Counted from the first letter of the stretch, positions 8,561 to 15,786 are shown. The stretch is 25,070 nt of DNA from Gammaproteobacteria bacterium (GCA_013002925.1 JABDLQ010000318.1:1-25070); one strand, 5' to 3'. Made by a program: numbers and translations. Notes: generated from the sequence alone by a model not told the origin.

Positions 8561-8650
8561 GATGGTTGATTCGCTGTGTAAGCTAACGCCGCTGCAAGTC
8601 TAGCATATGGGATAGTTTGTACAGCAAACGGCACGGAGCCGGCACGCCGG

Positions 8651-9052
8651 TCAATCGCGGATGCGCAGCCCGCATTGTGTACATCTATAACCGTTTCTCC
8701 TGAAAAACAGGGGGATTCCCAGCAAGAAGAAGGAGACGAACGCGGGCACCTTGCCAAAAACATGCGGTTCGATACTGGTGCTTCCACAGCGTTGACAGGC
8801 TTCCTCGTCAATACCAAGCTCAGCATGCAGGGCGTCGGAATAATCGGTTTGCAGGATTTGCCTGGCCTGGGTTTCGAACTCGGCTGGCACCCGTATCCGA
8901 ATGCCGCCCATGGCATCCGACATCAGCCAGTCATTGTGAATCGTGTGCTGGTCGGCAATAAAAACCGGAATTCCGGCGTGTTCCAGGCTGGCGCGTGCAA
9001 CGTGAGCTTCCCACGGAAAAGTACAGCGGGCGACGACGACACCGTCTTTCAT
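8651..9052 (-). CDS. DUF2007-like protein with C-terminal zinc ribbon
   Basis: A 133-residue protein in two parts. Residues 1-75 (VVVARCTFPWEAHVARASLE, then GIPVFIAD and GGIRIRVPAEFETQARQIL) match the DUF2007 / putative signal-transducing fold (PF09413). The C-terminal half has CQRCGS and YRCTQCGLRI, two CxxC knuckles of a zinc ribbon, separated by about 35 residues that include a hydrophobic stretch VPAFVSFFLLGIPLFF able to span or dip into a membrane. I prefer the ATG at 9052, which has GTGGGTGA upstream, over the GTG at 9064. The role is unknown. Confidence 0.75.
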   Translation of the reverse strand: MKDGVVVARCTFPWEAHVARASLEHAGIPVFIADQHTIHNDWLMSDAMGGIRIRVPAEFETQARQILQTDYSDALHAELGIDEEACQRCGSTSIEPHVFGKVPAFVSFFLLGIPLFFRRNGYRCTQCGLRIRD

Positions 9053-9140
9053 GTGATCACCCACTTAACAGATGCAGCGTCATCAAGGATACTGCAGATC
9101 AAATCCAGCCGGTGGCACCGCGCAAGCGGGGGCAGTACGG

Positions 9141-9539
9141 CTACCATTGTTGCGCCAGCCCGCGGCTGTAGGCATTCAGGTAAATAACAAAAAAAACAAT
9201 CATGACAAGATCGGCGCCAAGCGCCAGCGCAGCATGCTTTAATACACTGCCGCCCAGCAGCAGCGTGGTGATGACAAACATCAGCTTGCCGGCTGTTGCC
9301 AACACCAGAACCACAGGTCGATACTGTGGTTGCCACGCGCACCAGATCAGGGCGATGCCCAGCAACGTGACTACTGCGCCAAAGTTGCGTGCAATGAACA
9401 ACGCCAGATCCCCATCCACGGTGGCACCAAAAAACCATTGCAGCGCAGTACCTGGTGCAATCACGAGGGTGACCATCGTGCATGTCAACGCACCGCAAAT
9501 CAGCAAAATTGTTTTTATATGGGCAACGACAAACGACAT
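9141..9539 (-). CDS. Small four-TM membrane protein, unknown
   Basis: A 132-residue membrane protein with four hydrophobic segments (about residues 8-30, 48-70, 76-98 and 103-125) joined by short loops. Between TM1 and TM2 is APGTALQWFFG, and TM2 begins FIARNFGAVVTLLGIALIW. This pattern recurs in small uncharacterised DUF4345-like membrane proteins; the assignment is by eye. An in-frame GTG at 9569 would add ten residues. I use the ATG at 9539 because the hydrophobic segment then starts promptly; neither start has a strong ribosome binding site. No catalytic residues are evident. Confidence 0.65.
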   Translation of the reverse strand: MSFVVAHIKTILLICGALTCTMVTLVIAPGTALQWFFGATVDGDLALFIARNFGAVVTLLGIALIWCAWQPQYRPVVLVLATAGKLMFVITTLLLGGSVLKHAALALGADLVMIVFFVIYLNAYSRGLAQQW

Positions 9540-9584
9540 GAACAATCTCAAATCAGGTGACAAATCCACGTACCGATAAATGGT

Positions 9585-9602
9585 GACACAGAATTTTGTG
9601 TC
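9585..9602. promoter_or_regulatory. 18-bp near-perfect palindrome, possible operator
   Basis: GACACAGAATTTTGTGTC is symmetrical across all nine positions apart from one G-T mismatch. It lies 46 bases upstream of the ATG of the four-TM gene on the minus strand, where a promoter is expected. A dimeric repressor site is plausible; it has no GC-rich stem with a T-run, so it is not a standard terminator. Confidence 0.35.
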
Positions 9603-9975
9603 CGCAAAGTCGTTGCTCGGGTACCTCTGCGATTTTACGTCTGCAGTGGTGCGAGTATGCCCGCGGGAACGCGTTCAAGCCATTTCCCCGTGCGGGGTGT
9701 TTCGAATGCGCATGACAGGGCGAGTCAGCCTGTGAGCGTGCATTTGTGCCGGTGCGCCCGTGCAGGTATGGCGGTTGGGCCCCGGAGTGCGAGTGCGGCG
9801 GTGTGGTAATGCACGTGCAAGCAAAACAGTGGCAGTACACCCTGGCCTTTCGCGGCGAGTTGTCCACAGCCAGCATGCCGGACGCGGTGCGTTGCATTGA
9901 GCGCGCAAAGCACGCGGTTCCTGGTCTGGTGCTGGTTGCGGCTGGCACACGCCAGGCGGGCAGCGCGACCGGGCA

Positions 9976-9984
9976 TGCTATCAT
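9976..9984 (+). promoter_or_regulatory. Possible extended -10 for the secreted-protein gene
   Basis: TGCTATCAT is an extended -10 (TGn plus TATCAT). It would start transcription near 9991, about 40 bases before the ATG at 10032. No good -35 is found at 16-18 bases upstream. Confidence 0.3.
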
Positions 9985-10031
9985 TCACCGCCTACCGGTT
10001 CGCGCCATTGGATCAGCAAGAGGTCGTTAGT

Positions 10032-10544
10032 ATGTTGCGTTGTATTGGGCTGTCAGCTATTGCAGCAGTTTTGATGTCTGGCCAGGTCGTGACTCAGGCC
10101 AACCCGGTGGCCGTGCCCGAGCAGGATCGTGCCAGTCGCCTCAAAAAACAAAGTAAAACAAGCACTGCGCCGGTAACGATAGGTGGCGAAATAACGGTGA
10201 CCCGCGAGCTCAAAGCGCCACGGCTGCGCCGCCAGTCAGACTCCCGTTGCAAGGCGGTGGCTGAAATCTCGTATTTGCAATTGAATGATCGTATCCGCGT
10301 GGATACCGCGATCACGAGCAAGGAATGTGCGTCATCCAGTGGTGAGTATCGTTTGCAGGTGCGCACCAGGGGAGAAAGTGGTCAGGCGCAGTTACGCACG
10401 TTCACCGAATCGTGGGCAGCGACGTCAGATGCCAGTGACAAAGCACAGAAATTTTATGACATGGGCGGCGATACTGAGTTGCTGCGGGCGCGCGTCCATC
10501 GGGTGACCTGCACATGTGACGGGGCGGGTGATACCGAACAGTAA
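10032..10544 (+). CDS. Secreted protein of unknown function
   Basis: A 170-residue protein with a signal peptide (MLRCIGLSAIAAVLMSGQVV, cleavage probably after TQA at residue 23). A basic low-complexity segment follows (RLKKQSKTS). From about residue 45 comes a predicted beta-rich domain with strands alternating as in VAEISYLQLNDRIRVDTAI and YRLQVRTRGESGQ, and four cysteines that could make two disulfides, the last pair in TCTC. I recognise no family. The start is chosen for the signal peptide and an AAGAGG ribosome binding site nine bases upstream; the frame continues upstream without adding anything meaningful. It converges on moeB with 17 bases between stops. Confidence 0.7.
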   Translation: MLRCIGLSAIAAVLMSGQVVTQANPVAVPEQDRASRLKKQSKTSTAPVTIGGEITVTRELKAPRLRRQSDSRCKAVAEISYLQLNDRIRVDTAITSKECASSSGEYRLQVRTRGESGQAQLRTFTESWAATSDASDKAQKFYDMGGDTELLRARVHRVTCTCDGAGDTEQ

Positions 10545-10566
10545 CCCGCCGGATAGCACGGTTACT
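10540..10566. terminator. Inverted repeat spanning two convergent stop codons
   Basis: AGTAACC (10540-10546) and GGTTACT (10560-10566) form a perfect 7-bp stem with a 13-base loop. Each arm contains the stop codon of one of the two converging genes. Either transcript would fold a hairpin at its 3' end, but there is no T-run, so a bidirectional terminator is only possible, not shown. Confidence 0.3.
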
Positions 10567-11347
10567 CCGGGTGCGTGGCGTGCCGGCACACCGGGCACTG
10601 GGGGTCTTTGGTCAGCGTCAGACTCTTCCACTGCAAGGTGCCAGCGTCAAAGCAGTGCAACTGGCCGCACTGCGGATCATCACGCACCAGCAAATTAATT
10701 GCGGCGGTTGCGGCGAGACTACCCATTACGCCAACCAATGGTGTCAGCACACCCTGACCCCGGCAGTCACCGGTTTCTTCATCGTCTTCGGTATACAGGC
10801 ACCGGTAGCAAGGGCTGCTCGCCTGATCATTACGAAACACGATCATCTGGCCTTCGTTGCGGATGGCCGCTACCTCTACCAGCGGTACACCGGTATCCAC
10901 AGCAGCACGATTGACAGCAAAACGAGTACCAAAATTGTCGCTGCAATCAATGATGCAGTCGACTTGTGCAACTGATTGCTGCAGGCGGGCAGGCGTGAGA
11001 CGCTCGTTGATGAGTGTATAGCGCACGTCTGGATTGAGCTGTTGCAGACTCTCCTGCGCAGATGAAGTTTTCGGGCGATTCAAATCGGCCGTCGTATGCA
11101 GCGGCTGCCGCGGCAGATTGGACAAGTCGACCGTATCAAAGTCATTCAGCACAAGATGGCCGATGCCCGCCGCTGCCAGGTAAGTCGCGACCGGCGATCC
11201 CAGGCCACCGAGGCCCACAATCATTGCGCTTTTTTGTGCGAGCCGGCGCTGGCCGTGTTCACCCCAGCCATCCAATGCAATCTGGCGCGCATACCGTGTG
11301 TGCCAGTCATCGGAGTTGTCGTCGGAGTTCATATCAGGTGTCTGCAT
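10562..11347 (-). CDS. moeB: Molybdopterin-synthase adenylyltransferase MoeB (ThiF/HesA family)
   Basis: A 261-residue E1-like enzyme that adenylates the C-terminus of the small molybdopterin synthase subunit MoaD (or ThiS, for the ThiF form). RYARQIALDGWGEHGQ opens the family domain, the ATP-binding glycine loop is VGLGGLGS at residues 44-51, the aspartate motif is NDFDTVDLSNLPRQ, and the two zinc-binding pairs are CYRC (180-183) and CPVC (251-254). A cysteine in the GDCRGQGVLTPLVG loop (C195) matches the MoeB active-loop position. MoeB and ThiF cannot be told apart with certainty here. It lies 29 bases after the TonB-like lipoprotein gene, so it is probably the last gene of the yibN operon. 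Confidence 0.88.
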   Translation of the reverse strand: MQTPDMNSDDNSDDWHTRYARQIALDGWGEHGQRRLAQKSAMIVGLGGLGSPVATYLAAAGIGHLVLNDFDTVDLSNLPRQPLHTTADLNRPKTSSAQESLQQLNPDVRYTLINERLTPARLQQSVAQVDCIIDCSDNFGTRFAVNRAAVDTGVPLVEVAAIRNEGQMIVFRNDQASSPCYRCLYTEDDEETGDCRGQGVLTPLVGVMGSLAATAAINLLVRDDPQCGQLHCFDAGTLQWKSLTLTKDPQCPVCRHATHPE

Positions 11348-11376
11348 ACGCGCCAGTATAGCCGCTCGATGGGCCG

Positions 11377-11850
11377 TCAGCGGTCGATGCCGGGTGGCTG
11401 ATAGTGATCGTCGGTGCCCGGTACGGTGACAAATAGTCGGTGCGTAAAGGATTGTTCATTGATTTGCGGCGCAAATTGCCAGGAGCGCACTGCAATAATC
11501 GCGGCGTCGTTGAACGTTGGGTGGGAACTGTTGAGCACCTGTGCCGTCGCCACCGTACCGTCGGGATTTACCGTAATAAACAGCTCAACCCATCCGTTAC
11601 CGATGGCCTGGCGGTTGGCAGTAGCGGGATAGGTCAGCGCATCGCCACGTAGCAACACCGGCAGACCAGCCGCGCGCGCATCGTCACGATGGGATGCGGT
11701 GGTTTCAAACGTTGCTTTGACGGACGTTTCGGGGCGCTGTGACGGTGAGCTATGAACACTCGATTGGGCGTCGTCAGATGAAGGTGCAGAGGTTGCACAC
11801 GCGGCAATTAACATGACAGACGCGACTATTGCCAGGCAGTGAACGCCCAT
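11377..11850 (-). CDS. Lipoprotein with TonB C-terminal domain
   Basis: A 157-residue protein. The N-terminus has a lipoprotein signal (LAIVASVMLIAAC, lipobox IAAC) with +2 Ala, which in E. coli favours sorting to the outer membrane. A Ser/Thr-rich linker follows to about residue 60. The C-terminal 70 residues match the TonB_C fold: NGWVELFITVNPDGTVATAQ, then DAAIIAVRSWQFAP. Unlike classical TonB it has no inner-membrane anchor helix or Pro/Lys-rich spacer, so energy transduction with ExbBD is unlikely and a structural or assembly role is the better guess. The start is either the ATG at 11850, sharing one base with the gpsA stop (TGATG), or the GTG at 11853. I prefer the ATG. Confidence 0.8.
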   Translation of the reverse strand: MGVHCLAIVASVMLIAACATSAPSSDDAQSSVHSSPSQRPETSVKATFETTASHRDDARAAGLPVLLRGDALTYPATANRQAIGNGWVELFITVNPDGTVATAQVLNSSHPTFNDAAIIAVRSWQFAPQINEQSFTHRLFVTVPGTDDHYQPPGIDR

Positions 11851-12896
11851 CACTTTTCCGATTTGAGACCTCGGGTCATGAGTGCGGAGACCGCCTTCTT
11901 CGGGGCTTTGCCTTCATACAGCACCTGGTAAATTTCGGCGACGATGGGCATTTCAACATCGAGAGTTTTTGCTACCTGCATCACTGCGCGCGCCGCGCGC
12001 ACACCCTCGACGACCTGACCGATTTCCTCAGCGGCTTCGTCGATGCTTTTGCCTGCTGCCAGTGCCAGTCCCATGCGTCGGTTGCGGGACAAATTGTCGG
12101 TACACGTCAACATCAGGTCACCCACTCCCGCCAGCCCCAAAAAGGTATCCTGATCGGCCCCCAGGGCCATGCCGAGGCGCGACATTTCAACGATGCCGCG
12201 CGTGATGAGCGCCACGCGCGTGTTGGCGCCAAACCCGAGTCCGTCGGAAATCCCGGCACCGATTGCCAGCACGTTTTTCACGGCACCGCCGACTTCCACC
12301 CCGACCATGTCATGCGTGGTATAGGCACGAAACGTGGGATCGGAAATTTCTTCTGCCAGTTCCCGGGCAAATTCATCGCAATTCGATGCAATGGTCATGG
12401 CCGTGGGCAGGCCCTGTCCTACTTCGGCAGCAAATGTCGGTCCGGACAGGACGGCCGTCGGGATGTCATCGCCGAGAATTTCGCGCGCAACCTGATGAGG
12501 CAATTTACCCGTGTTTTCCTCGAATCCCTTCGTTGCCCACGCGACACGCGCGTCTAGCGGTAACAGAAACTCGAGCTTCTCCAGCATCGCACGAAAAGCA
12601 TGGCTGGGGACCGCGATCAAAATATCCCTTGCACCAGAGATGGTTTCGGCAAAGTCGAGATTAATGGTGAGTTTCTCAGGGAAGGGCGCGTCGGGCAGGT
12701 ACCGGGCATTGATGCGTTCGTCCCGCATGGCTTTCAACTGTGCCGGATCGCGACCCCACAGCACCGTCTCGCGGCCGCCGCGAGCGAACTGGATTGCCAG
12801 CGCCGTTCCCCAGGAACCGGCGCCCAGCACCACCAGCGGTTTGTCCAGCAACTTGTCCGCCGCGGTTGTTGTCGCTTTCGAGTTGGATTTACTCAA
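11850..12896 (-). CDS. gpsA: Glycerol-3-phosphate dehydrogenase [NAD(P)+] GpsA
   Basis: A 348-residue cytoplasmic enzyme that reduces dihydroxyacetone phosphate to sn-glycerol 3-phosphate for phospholipid synthesis. The dinucleotide-binding loop is LGAGSWGTALA (about residues 24-34). ATKGFEENTG, LSGPTFAAEVGQGLPTA, GVEVGGAVKNVLAIGAGI with the catalytic Lys, and LTCTDNLSRNRRMG follow in the family order. The start is TTG, overlapping the secB stop as TTGA (12896-12893). The first 18 or so residues, rich in Ser, Thr and Lys, are an extension before the Rossmann strand. secB-gpsA adjacency is conserved in gammaproteobacteria. Confidence 0.95.
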   Translation of the reverse strand: MSKSNSKATTTAADKLLDKPLVVLGAGSWGTALAIQFARGGRETVLWGRDPAQLKAMRDERINARYLPDAPFPEKLTINLDFAETISGARDILIAVPSHAFRAMLEKLEFLLPLDARVAWATKGFEENTGKLPHQVAREILGDDIPTAVLSGPTFAAEVGQGLPTAMTIASNCDEFARELAEEISDPTFRAYTTHDMVGVEVGGAVKNVLAIGAGISDGLGFGANTRVALITRGIVEMSRLGMALGADQDTFLGLAGVGDLMLTCTDNLSRNRRMGLALAAGKSIDEAAEEIGQVVEGVRAARAVMQVAKTLDVEMPIVAEIYQVLYEGKAPKKAVSALMTRGLKSEK

Positions 12897-13378
12897 TGTC
12901 GGTCTTCAGTCTGGGCGGCACCCGCTTGAGCTTGCTGCAGCTCCTGTTGATGCTGTGCCAGCAGGGCATCGAAGTTGATTGGCTGCAATGTGAGGCCAGG
13001 GAAGCCGCCGCGCACGACCAGGTCAGATATGGCTGCGCGTGCGTACGGGTACAACTGGTTGGGGCAAAATGTTGCGGCAACATGGCGAATTTCCTCTTCG
13101 GAAAGACCATCAAACGTAAAGACTCCTGCTTGCTGCACTTCGCACAAGAACGCGTTGTCGTCCTTGTTTTTGACTTCCACCGTCACAGAGAGCACGACTT
13201 CATACTGTCCGTCATCCTGTTTTGACGACTGGGTATTGAGGTTCAGGTTCACGTGAGGTTGCCATTCATCGGTAAATGCTGCGGGTGTGTTGGGTGCTTC
13301 GTAGGACGCGTCTTTCAGATACAGACGCGTGATACCGATTTTTCGGACTTCCTGGTTTGCTGCGGGTTGCTCTGCCAT
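12893..13378 (-). CDS. secB: Protein-export chaperone SecB
   Basis: A 161-residue acidic cytoplasmic chaperone that keeps precursor proteins unfolded and hands them to SecA. LYLKDASYEAPNTPAAF is the conserved N-terminal segment. VVLSVTVEVKNKDDNAFLCE and FTFDGLSEEE are the core strands, and FCPNQLYPYARAAISDLV RGGFP (split here) is the family hallmark with LQPINFDAL after it. The C-terminal tail is Gln/Ala-rich. The length is close to E. coli SecB. An AGG lies nine bases before the ATG. It sits between grxC (33-base gap) and gpsA (overlap) in the conserved operon. Confidence 0.96.
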   Translation of the reverse strand: MAEQPAANQEVRKIGITRLYLKDASYEAPNTPAAFTDEWQPHVNLNLNTQSSKQDDGQYEVVLSVTVEVKNKDDNAFLCEVQQAGVFTFDGLSEEEIRHVAATFCPNQLYPYARAAISDLVVRGGFPGLTLQPINFDALLAQHQQELQQAQAGAAQTEDRH

Positions 13379-13411
13379 GATAATTACCTGTATTCGTTAT
13401 TTAACTGTTTG

Positions 13412-13666
13412 CTACTGTTTTAGCAATTGATCGAGTTCACCGTTACGCTCCAGCGCATACAGCTCATCGCATCCACCGACATGATGATCGTCCACAAATA
13501 TCTGCGGAACGCTGGTACGTCCGGAACGCTCACGCATGATCAGGCGCTGCTCGGCATCCTGATCGACGCTGATGTCTTCAAAGTCTACGCCTTTATCCTC
13601 CAGTAATTGCCGGGCGCGGATGCAGAACGGGCAAAAACGTGTGCCGTACAGCGTAATTTTCGGCAT
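13412..13666 (-). CDS. grxC: Glutaredoxin 3 (GrxC)
   Basis: An 84-residue dithiol glutaredoxin that uses glutathione to reduce disulfides in cytoplasmic partners such as ribonucleotide reductase. The active site is CPFC (residues 12-15), where E. coli Grx3 has CPYC. SGRTSVPQIFVDDHHVGG carries the cis-proline, and GGCDEL the glutathione-binding loop, with Cys where Ser is common. I chose the ATG at 13666, which shares one base with the preceding stop (TGATG). The GTG at 13669 is an alternative that overlaps by four bases and adds one Met-coded residue. Confidence 0.94.
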   Translation of the reverse strand: MPKITLYGTRFCPFCIRARQLLEDKGVDFEDISVDQDAEQRLIMRERSGRTSVPQIFVDDHHVGGCDELYALERNGELDQLLKQ

Positions 13667-14091
13667 CACTTACCTTTCTCGACGGGTAAGTTTTCACGCT
13701 TCCAGGCGGCCAGCCCGCCTTTAAGACTGGCGGCCTTGAAATTGAGCTGGCGCAAAATCCCGCCGGCTTTTGCTCCCTGAAGTCCCAGGTCGTCATACAC
13801 AACGATCACGGAATCTTTATGCGGTTTCAGTACTTTACTGGCACGCTCCTCCAGATCATCAAAGGCGATATGCACCGCATTGAGGATGTGACCGGCCCGA
13901 AATAGCTCCAGGCTGCGTACATCGACAATAGTGGCACCGTTGTTCATCAGTGCAACGGTTTCTGCCGGTGACACATCCAGACCTTTGCGGCCCAGCAGGC
14001 GCATTTCGTTGACGATCATCAATATCGTCAGGCCAAACGCCAGACCGACGAGAAACGGATGATTGGAAGCAAATTCAATAATCTGAGCCAT
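13666..14091 (-). CDS. yibN: Membrane-anchored rhodanese-like protein, YibN type
   Basis: A 141-residue protein with an N-terminal TM helix (about residues 12-28, LVGLAFGLTILMIV) and a cytoplasmic rhodanese domain (about 40-137). TIVDVRSLELFRAGHILNAV is the first conserved rhodanese segment and SLKGGLAAWKRENLPV the last. The catalytic loop reads VVYDDLGLQG (97-106): the sulfur-carrying Cys is absent, so classical sulfurtransferase activity is unlikely. From memory, E. coli YibN also deviates at this loop, so this is a family trait rather than decay. It is the first gene of the yibN-grxC-secB-gpsA operon, with a strong -10 upstream. Confidence 0.88.
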   Translation of the reverse strand: MAQIIEFASNHPFLVGLAFGLTILMIVNEMRLLGRKGLDVSPAETVALMNNGATIVDVRSLELFRAGHILNAVHIAFDDLEERASKVLKPHKDSVIVVYDDLGLQGAKAGGILRQLNFKAASLKGGLAAWKRENLPVEKGK

Positions 14092-14144
14092 ACGGGCGCT
14101 TGGTCCTTACAAATCAATGTCTTGAGTCCTGCGGAGCCGTGGCG

Positions 14145-14163
14145 ATGCCGCAGGGCGCGGCAT
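14145..14163. promoter_or_regulatory. 7-bp inverted repeat at the yibN transcription start
   Basis: ATGCCGC (14145-14151), loop AGGGC, GCGGCAT (14157-14163) is a perfect inverted repeat. Its right edge overlaps the minus-strand TATAAT by two bases and it covers the predicted start of transcription. It could be an operator or a GC-rich hairpin at the 5' end of the yibN mRNA. Confidence 0.4.
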
Positions 14164-14192
14164 TATACCACTGCCCTATGTTAGGAAAGCAA
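14162..14192 (-). promoter_or_regulatory. Promoter of the yibN-grxC-secB-gpsA operon
   Basis: On the minus strand TGGTATAAT (14170-14162) is a perfect -10 with the TGn extension. The nearest -35-like hexamer, TTGCTT (14192-14187), has a long 19-base spacer, as an extended -10 can tolerate. The start of transcription would be near 14155, giving a leader of about 65 bases before yibN. Confidence 0.6.
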
Positions 14193-14199
14193 AAAACAC

Positions 14200-14205
14200 T
14201 AGAAT
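14200..14205 (+). promoter_or_regulatory. Possible -10 of gpmI
   Basis: TAGAAT lies 28 bases before the gpmI ATG and would start transcription near 14212, leaving a short leader that contains the AGGA ribosome binding site. The -35 position (TATGTT) is poor. It is back to back with the yibN promoter. Confidence 0.35.
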
Positions 14206-14232
14206 ACGGACTGCTTTGAAGCAGGAACCATT

Positions 14233-15786
14233 ATGAAAAACAAACCACGCCCGGTAGCACTGTTGATTATGGACGGCTGGGGCTACCGCGAAAATAAAGA
14301 GGACAATGCGATTGCGACTGCGGCAACGCCAAACTGGGACAAACTGTGGCGGGAGCAGGCGACCACCGTGATTGACACGAGCGGTATCAATGTCGGGCTG
14401 CCAAAAGGGCAGATGGGAAACTCAGAGGTAGGCCACCTGAACCTCGGCTGGGGACGCGTGGTTTACCAGGAATACACCAGGATCAGTGCCGCGATCGAAG
14501 ACGGTAGTTTTTTTGACAATGACACGCTGGTCACGGCGATCGATGCCGCCGTCGCTGACAACAGAGCCGTGCATTTGATGGGATTGTTAAGTCCCGGTGG
14601 CGTGCACAGCCACGAAGACCATATCGTTGCCGCGTGTGAACTGGCCGAATCCCGGGGTGCCAGGCGGATTTACCTGCATGCGATGCTGGATGGACGCGAT
14701 ATGCCGCCCCAAAGCGCGGCAGCGTCGATCGAAAAGCTGGAGCGCACATTTACCCGGCTGGAAGTGGGTCGTATTGCAACGCTTTGCGGTCGCTATTACG
14801 CCATGGATCGTGACAATCGCTGGGACCGTATTCAAAAAGCCTACGATCTGTATACGCTCGGCACTGCCGATTATGAAGCCGCGAGTCCACTGGAAGCGTT
14901 GCAGGCAGCTTACGAACGCGGTGAAAATGACGAGTTTGTCGCGCCGGTGAGAATCGCAGCACCAGCCTGTATCGACGATGGTGATGCGGTACTTTTTTTA
15001 AATTTTCGTGCCGATCGGGCGCGGCAGATCACCCGGGCATTTATCGAACCGGACTTCACCGGTTTTGAGCGCGCGGTTGTACCGCAGTTACAGTCGTTTG
15101 TCTGCATGACTCAATACCACGCGGATTTTGATGTGCCGGTGGCGTTTCCACCGGCAGCGTTGACAAACGTGCTGGGAGAATTCCTGGCCAATGCCGGTCT
15201 TACCCAACTGCGCATTGCGGAAACCGAAAAATATGCGCACGTAACTTTCTTTTTTAACGGGGGTCGCGAAGAACCATTTAATGGTGAAGAGCGGGTGCTG
15301 GTACCGTCTCCGCGGGTGGCCACCTATGACCTTCAGCCGGAAATGAATGCGCCAATTGTCACCGATAAACTAATCGATGCAATAGAGCAGGACCAGTTTG
15401 ATGTCATCATCTGTAATTTCGCCAATGCAGACATGGTGGGTCACACCGGTAATTTTGATGCTGCTGTGAAAGCGATCGAAGCGCTGGATAAATGTATTGG
15501 CAGAATTGCACAGGCCTTGCAGGACGCGGGTGGCGAAATGCTCGTTACTGCAGATCACGGCAACGCCGAAAAAATGCGTGATGCAGACACTGGCCAGGCG
15601 CATACAGCTCACACCACCTGCAAGGTGCCACTGGTGTACATGGGGCGCAAGGCGGTTCTGGCAGAAGGCGGAACGCTGTCTGATATTGCGCCAACGTTAT
15701 TGCACATCATGGATCTTCAACCACCGGAAGAAATGACCGGGCGTTGCCTGATCACGTTTGCGGACGCCAGCGCAAAGAGTGCGTAA
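14233..15786 (+). CDS. gpmI: 2,3-bisphosphoglycerate-independent phosphoglycerate mutase GpmI
   Basis: A 517-residue cytoplasmic glycolytic enzyme that interconverts 3- and 2-phosphoglycerate. LLIMDGWGYRENKEDNAI carries the first metal-binding Asp. KGQMGNSEVGHLNLGWGRVV contains the phosphoserine nucleophile Ser64, the same number as in E. coli. LLSPGGVHSHEDHI, HAMLDGRDMPP and GRYYAMDRDNRWDR bind substrate. CNFANADMVGHTGN and VTADHGNAEKM give the remaining Mn ligands near the C-terminus, followed by HTAHTT. Length and all motifs are canonical. The ATG follows AGGA by seven to eight bases. It heads the gpmI-envC-ctpA-yibQ run, an order shared with E. coli apart from ctpA. Confidence 0.97.
   Translation: MKNKPRPVALLIMDGWGYRENKEDNAIATAATPNWDKLWREQATTVIDTSGINVGLPKGQMGNSEVGHLNLGWGRVVYQEYTRISAAIEDGSFFDNDTLVTAIDAAVADNRAVHLMGLLSPGGVHSHEDHIVAACELAESRGARRIYLHAMLDGRDMPPQSAAASIEKLERTFTRLEVGRIATLCGRYYAMDRDNRWDRIQKAYDLYTLGTADYEAASPLEALQAAYERGENDEFVAPVRIAAPACIDDGDAVLFLNFRADRARQITRAFIEPDFTGFERAVVPQLQSFVCMTQYHADFDVPVAFPPAALTNVLGEFLANAGLTQLRIAETEKYAHVTFFFNGGREEPFNGEERVLVPSPRVATYDLQPEMNAPIVTDKLIDAIEQDQFDVIICNFANADMVGHTGNFDAAVKAIEALDKCIGRIAQALQDAGGEMLVTADHGNAEKMRDADTGQAHTAHTTCKVPLVYMGRKAVLAEGGTLSDIAPTLLHIMDLQPPEEMTGRCLITFADASAKSA

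Larger units (their letters stand above)
9540..10031. other. About 490 bp without a supported gene
   Basis: This lies between divergent genes. It holds an 18-base palindrome (9585-9602) and a possible extended -10 (9976-9984). A plus-strand frame at 9746-10030 (94 residues, or 73 from an internal ATG) ends just before the next gene; its product is rich in Arg, Ala and Gly and resembles nothing I know. Minus-strand frames across 9553-9988 are His/Arg/Pro-rich and look like chance open frames in GC-rich DNA. Confidence 0.4.

Noticed and set aside
9553..9988. Overlapping minus-strand frames in the intergenic region
   Set aside because: Products are rich in Cys, His, Arg and Pro in a way typical of chance frames in GC-rich DNA, and they disagree with each other in overlapping frames.
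11829..12557. 242-residue open frame on the plus strand opposite gpsA
   Set aside because: It mirrors gpsA codons and has no recognisable domain; gpsA is complete.
13404..13420. Direct repeat ACTGTTT with ten-base period between grxC and secB
   Set aside because: Two copies of a 7-mer, half inside the end of grxC, with no further support for a binding site.
13666..14091. Loss of the rhodanese catalytic Cys as evidence of a pseudogene
   Set aside because: The frame is intact, the operon position is conserved, and YibN-type proteins are known to differ at this loop.
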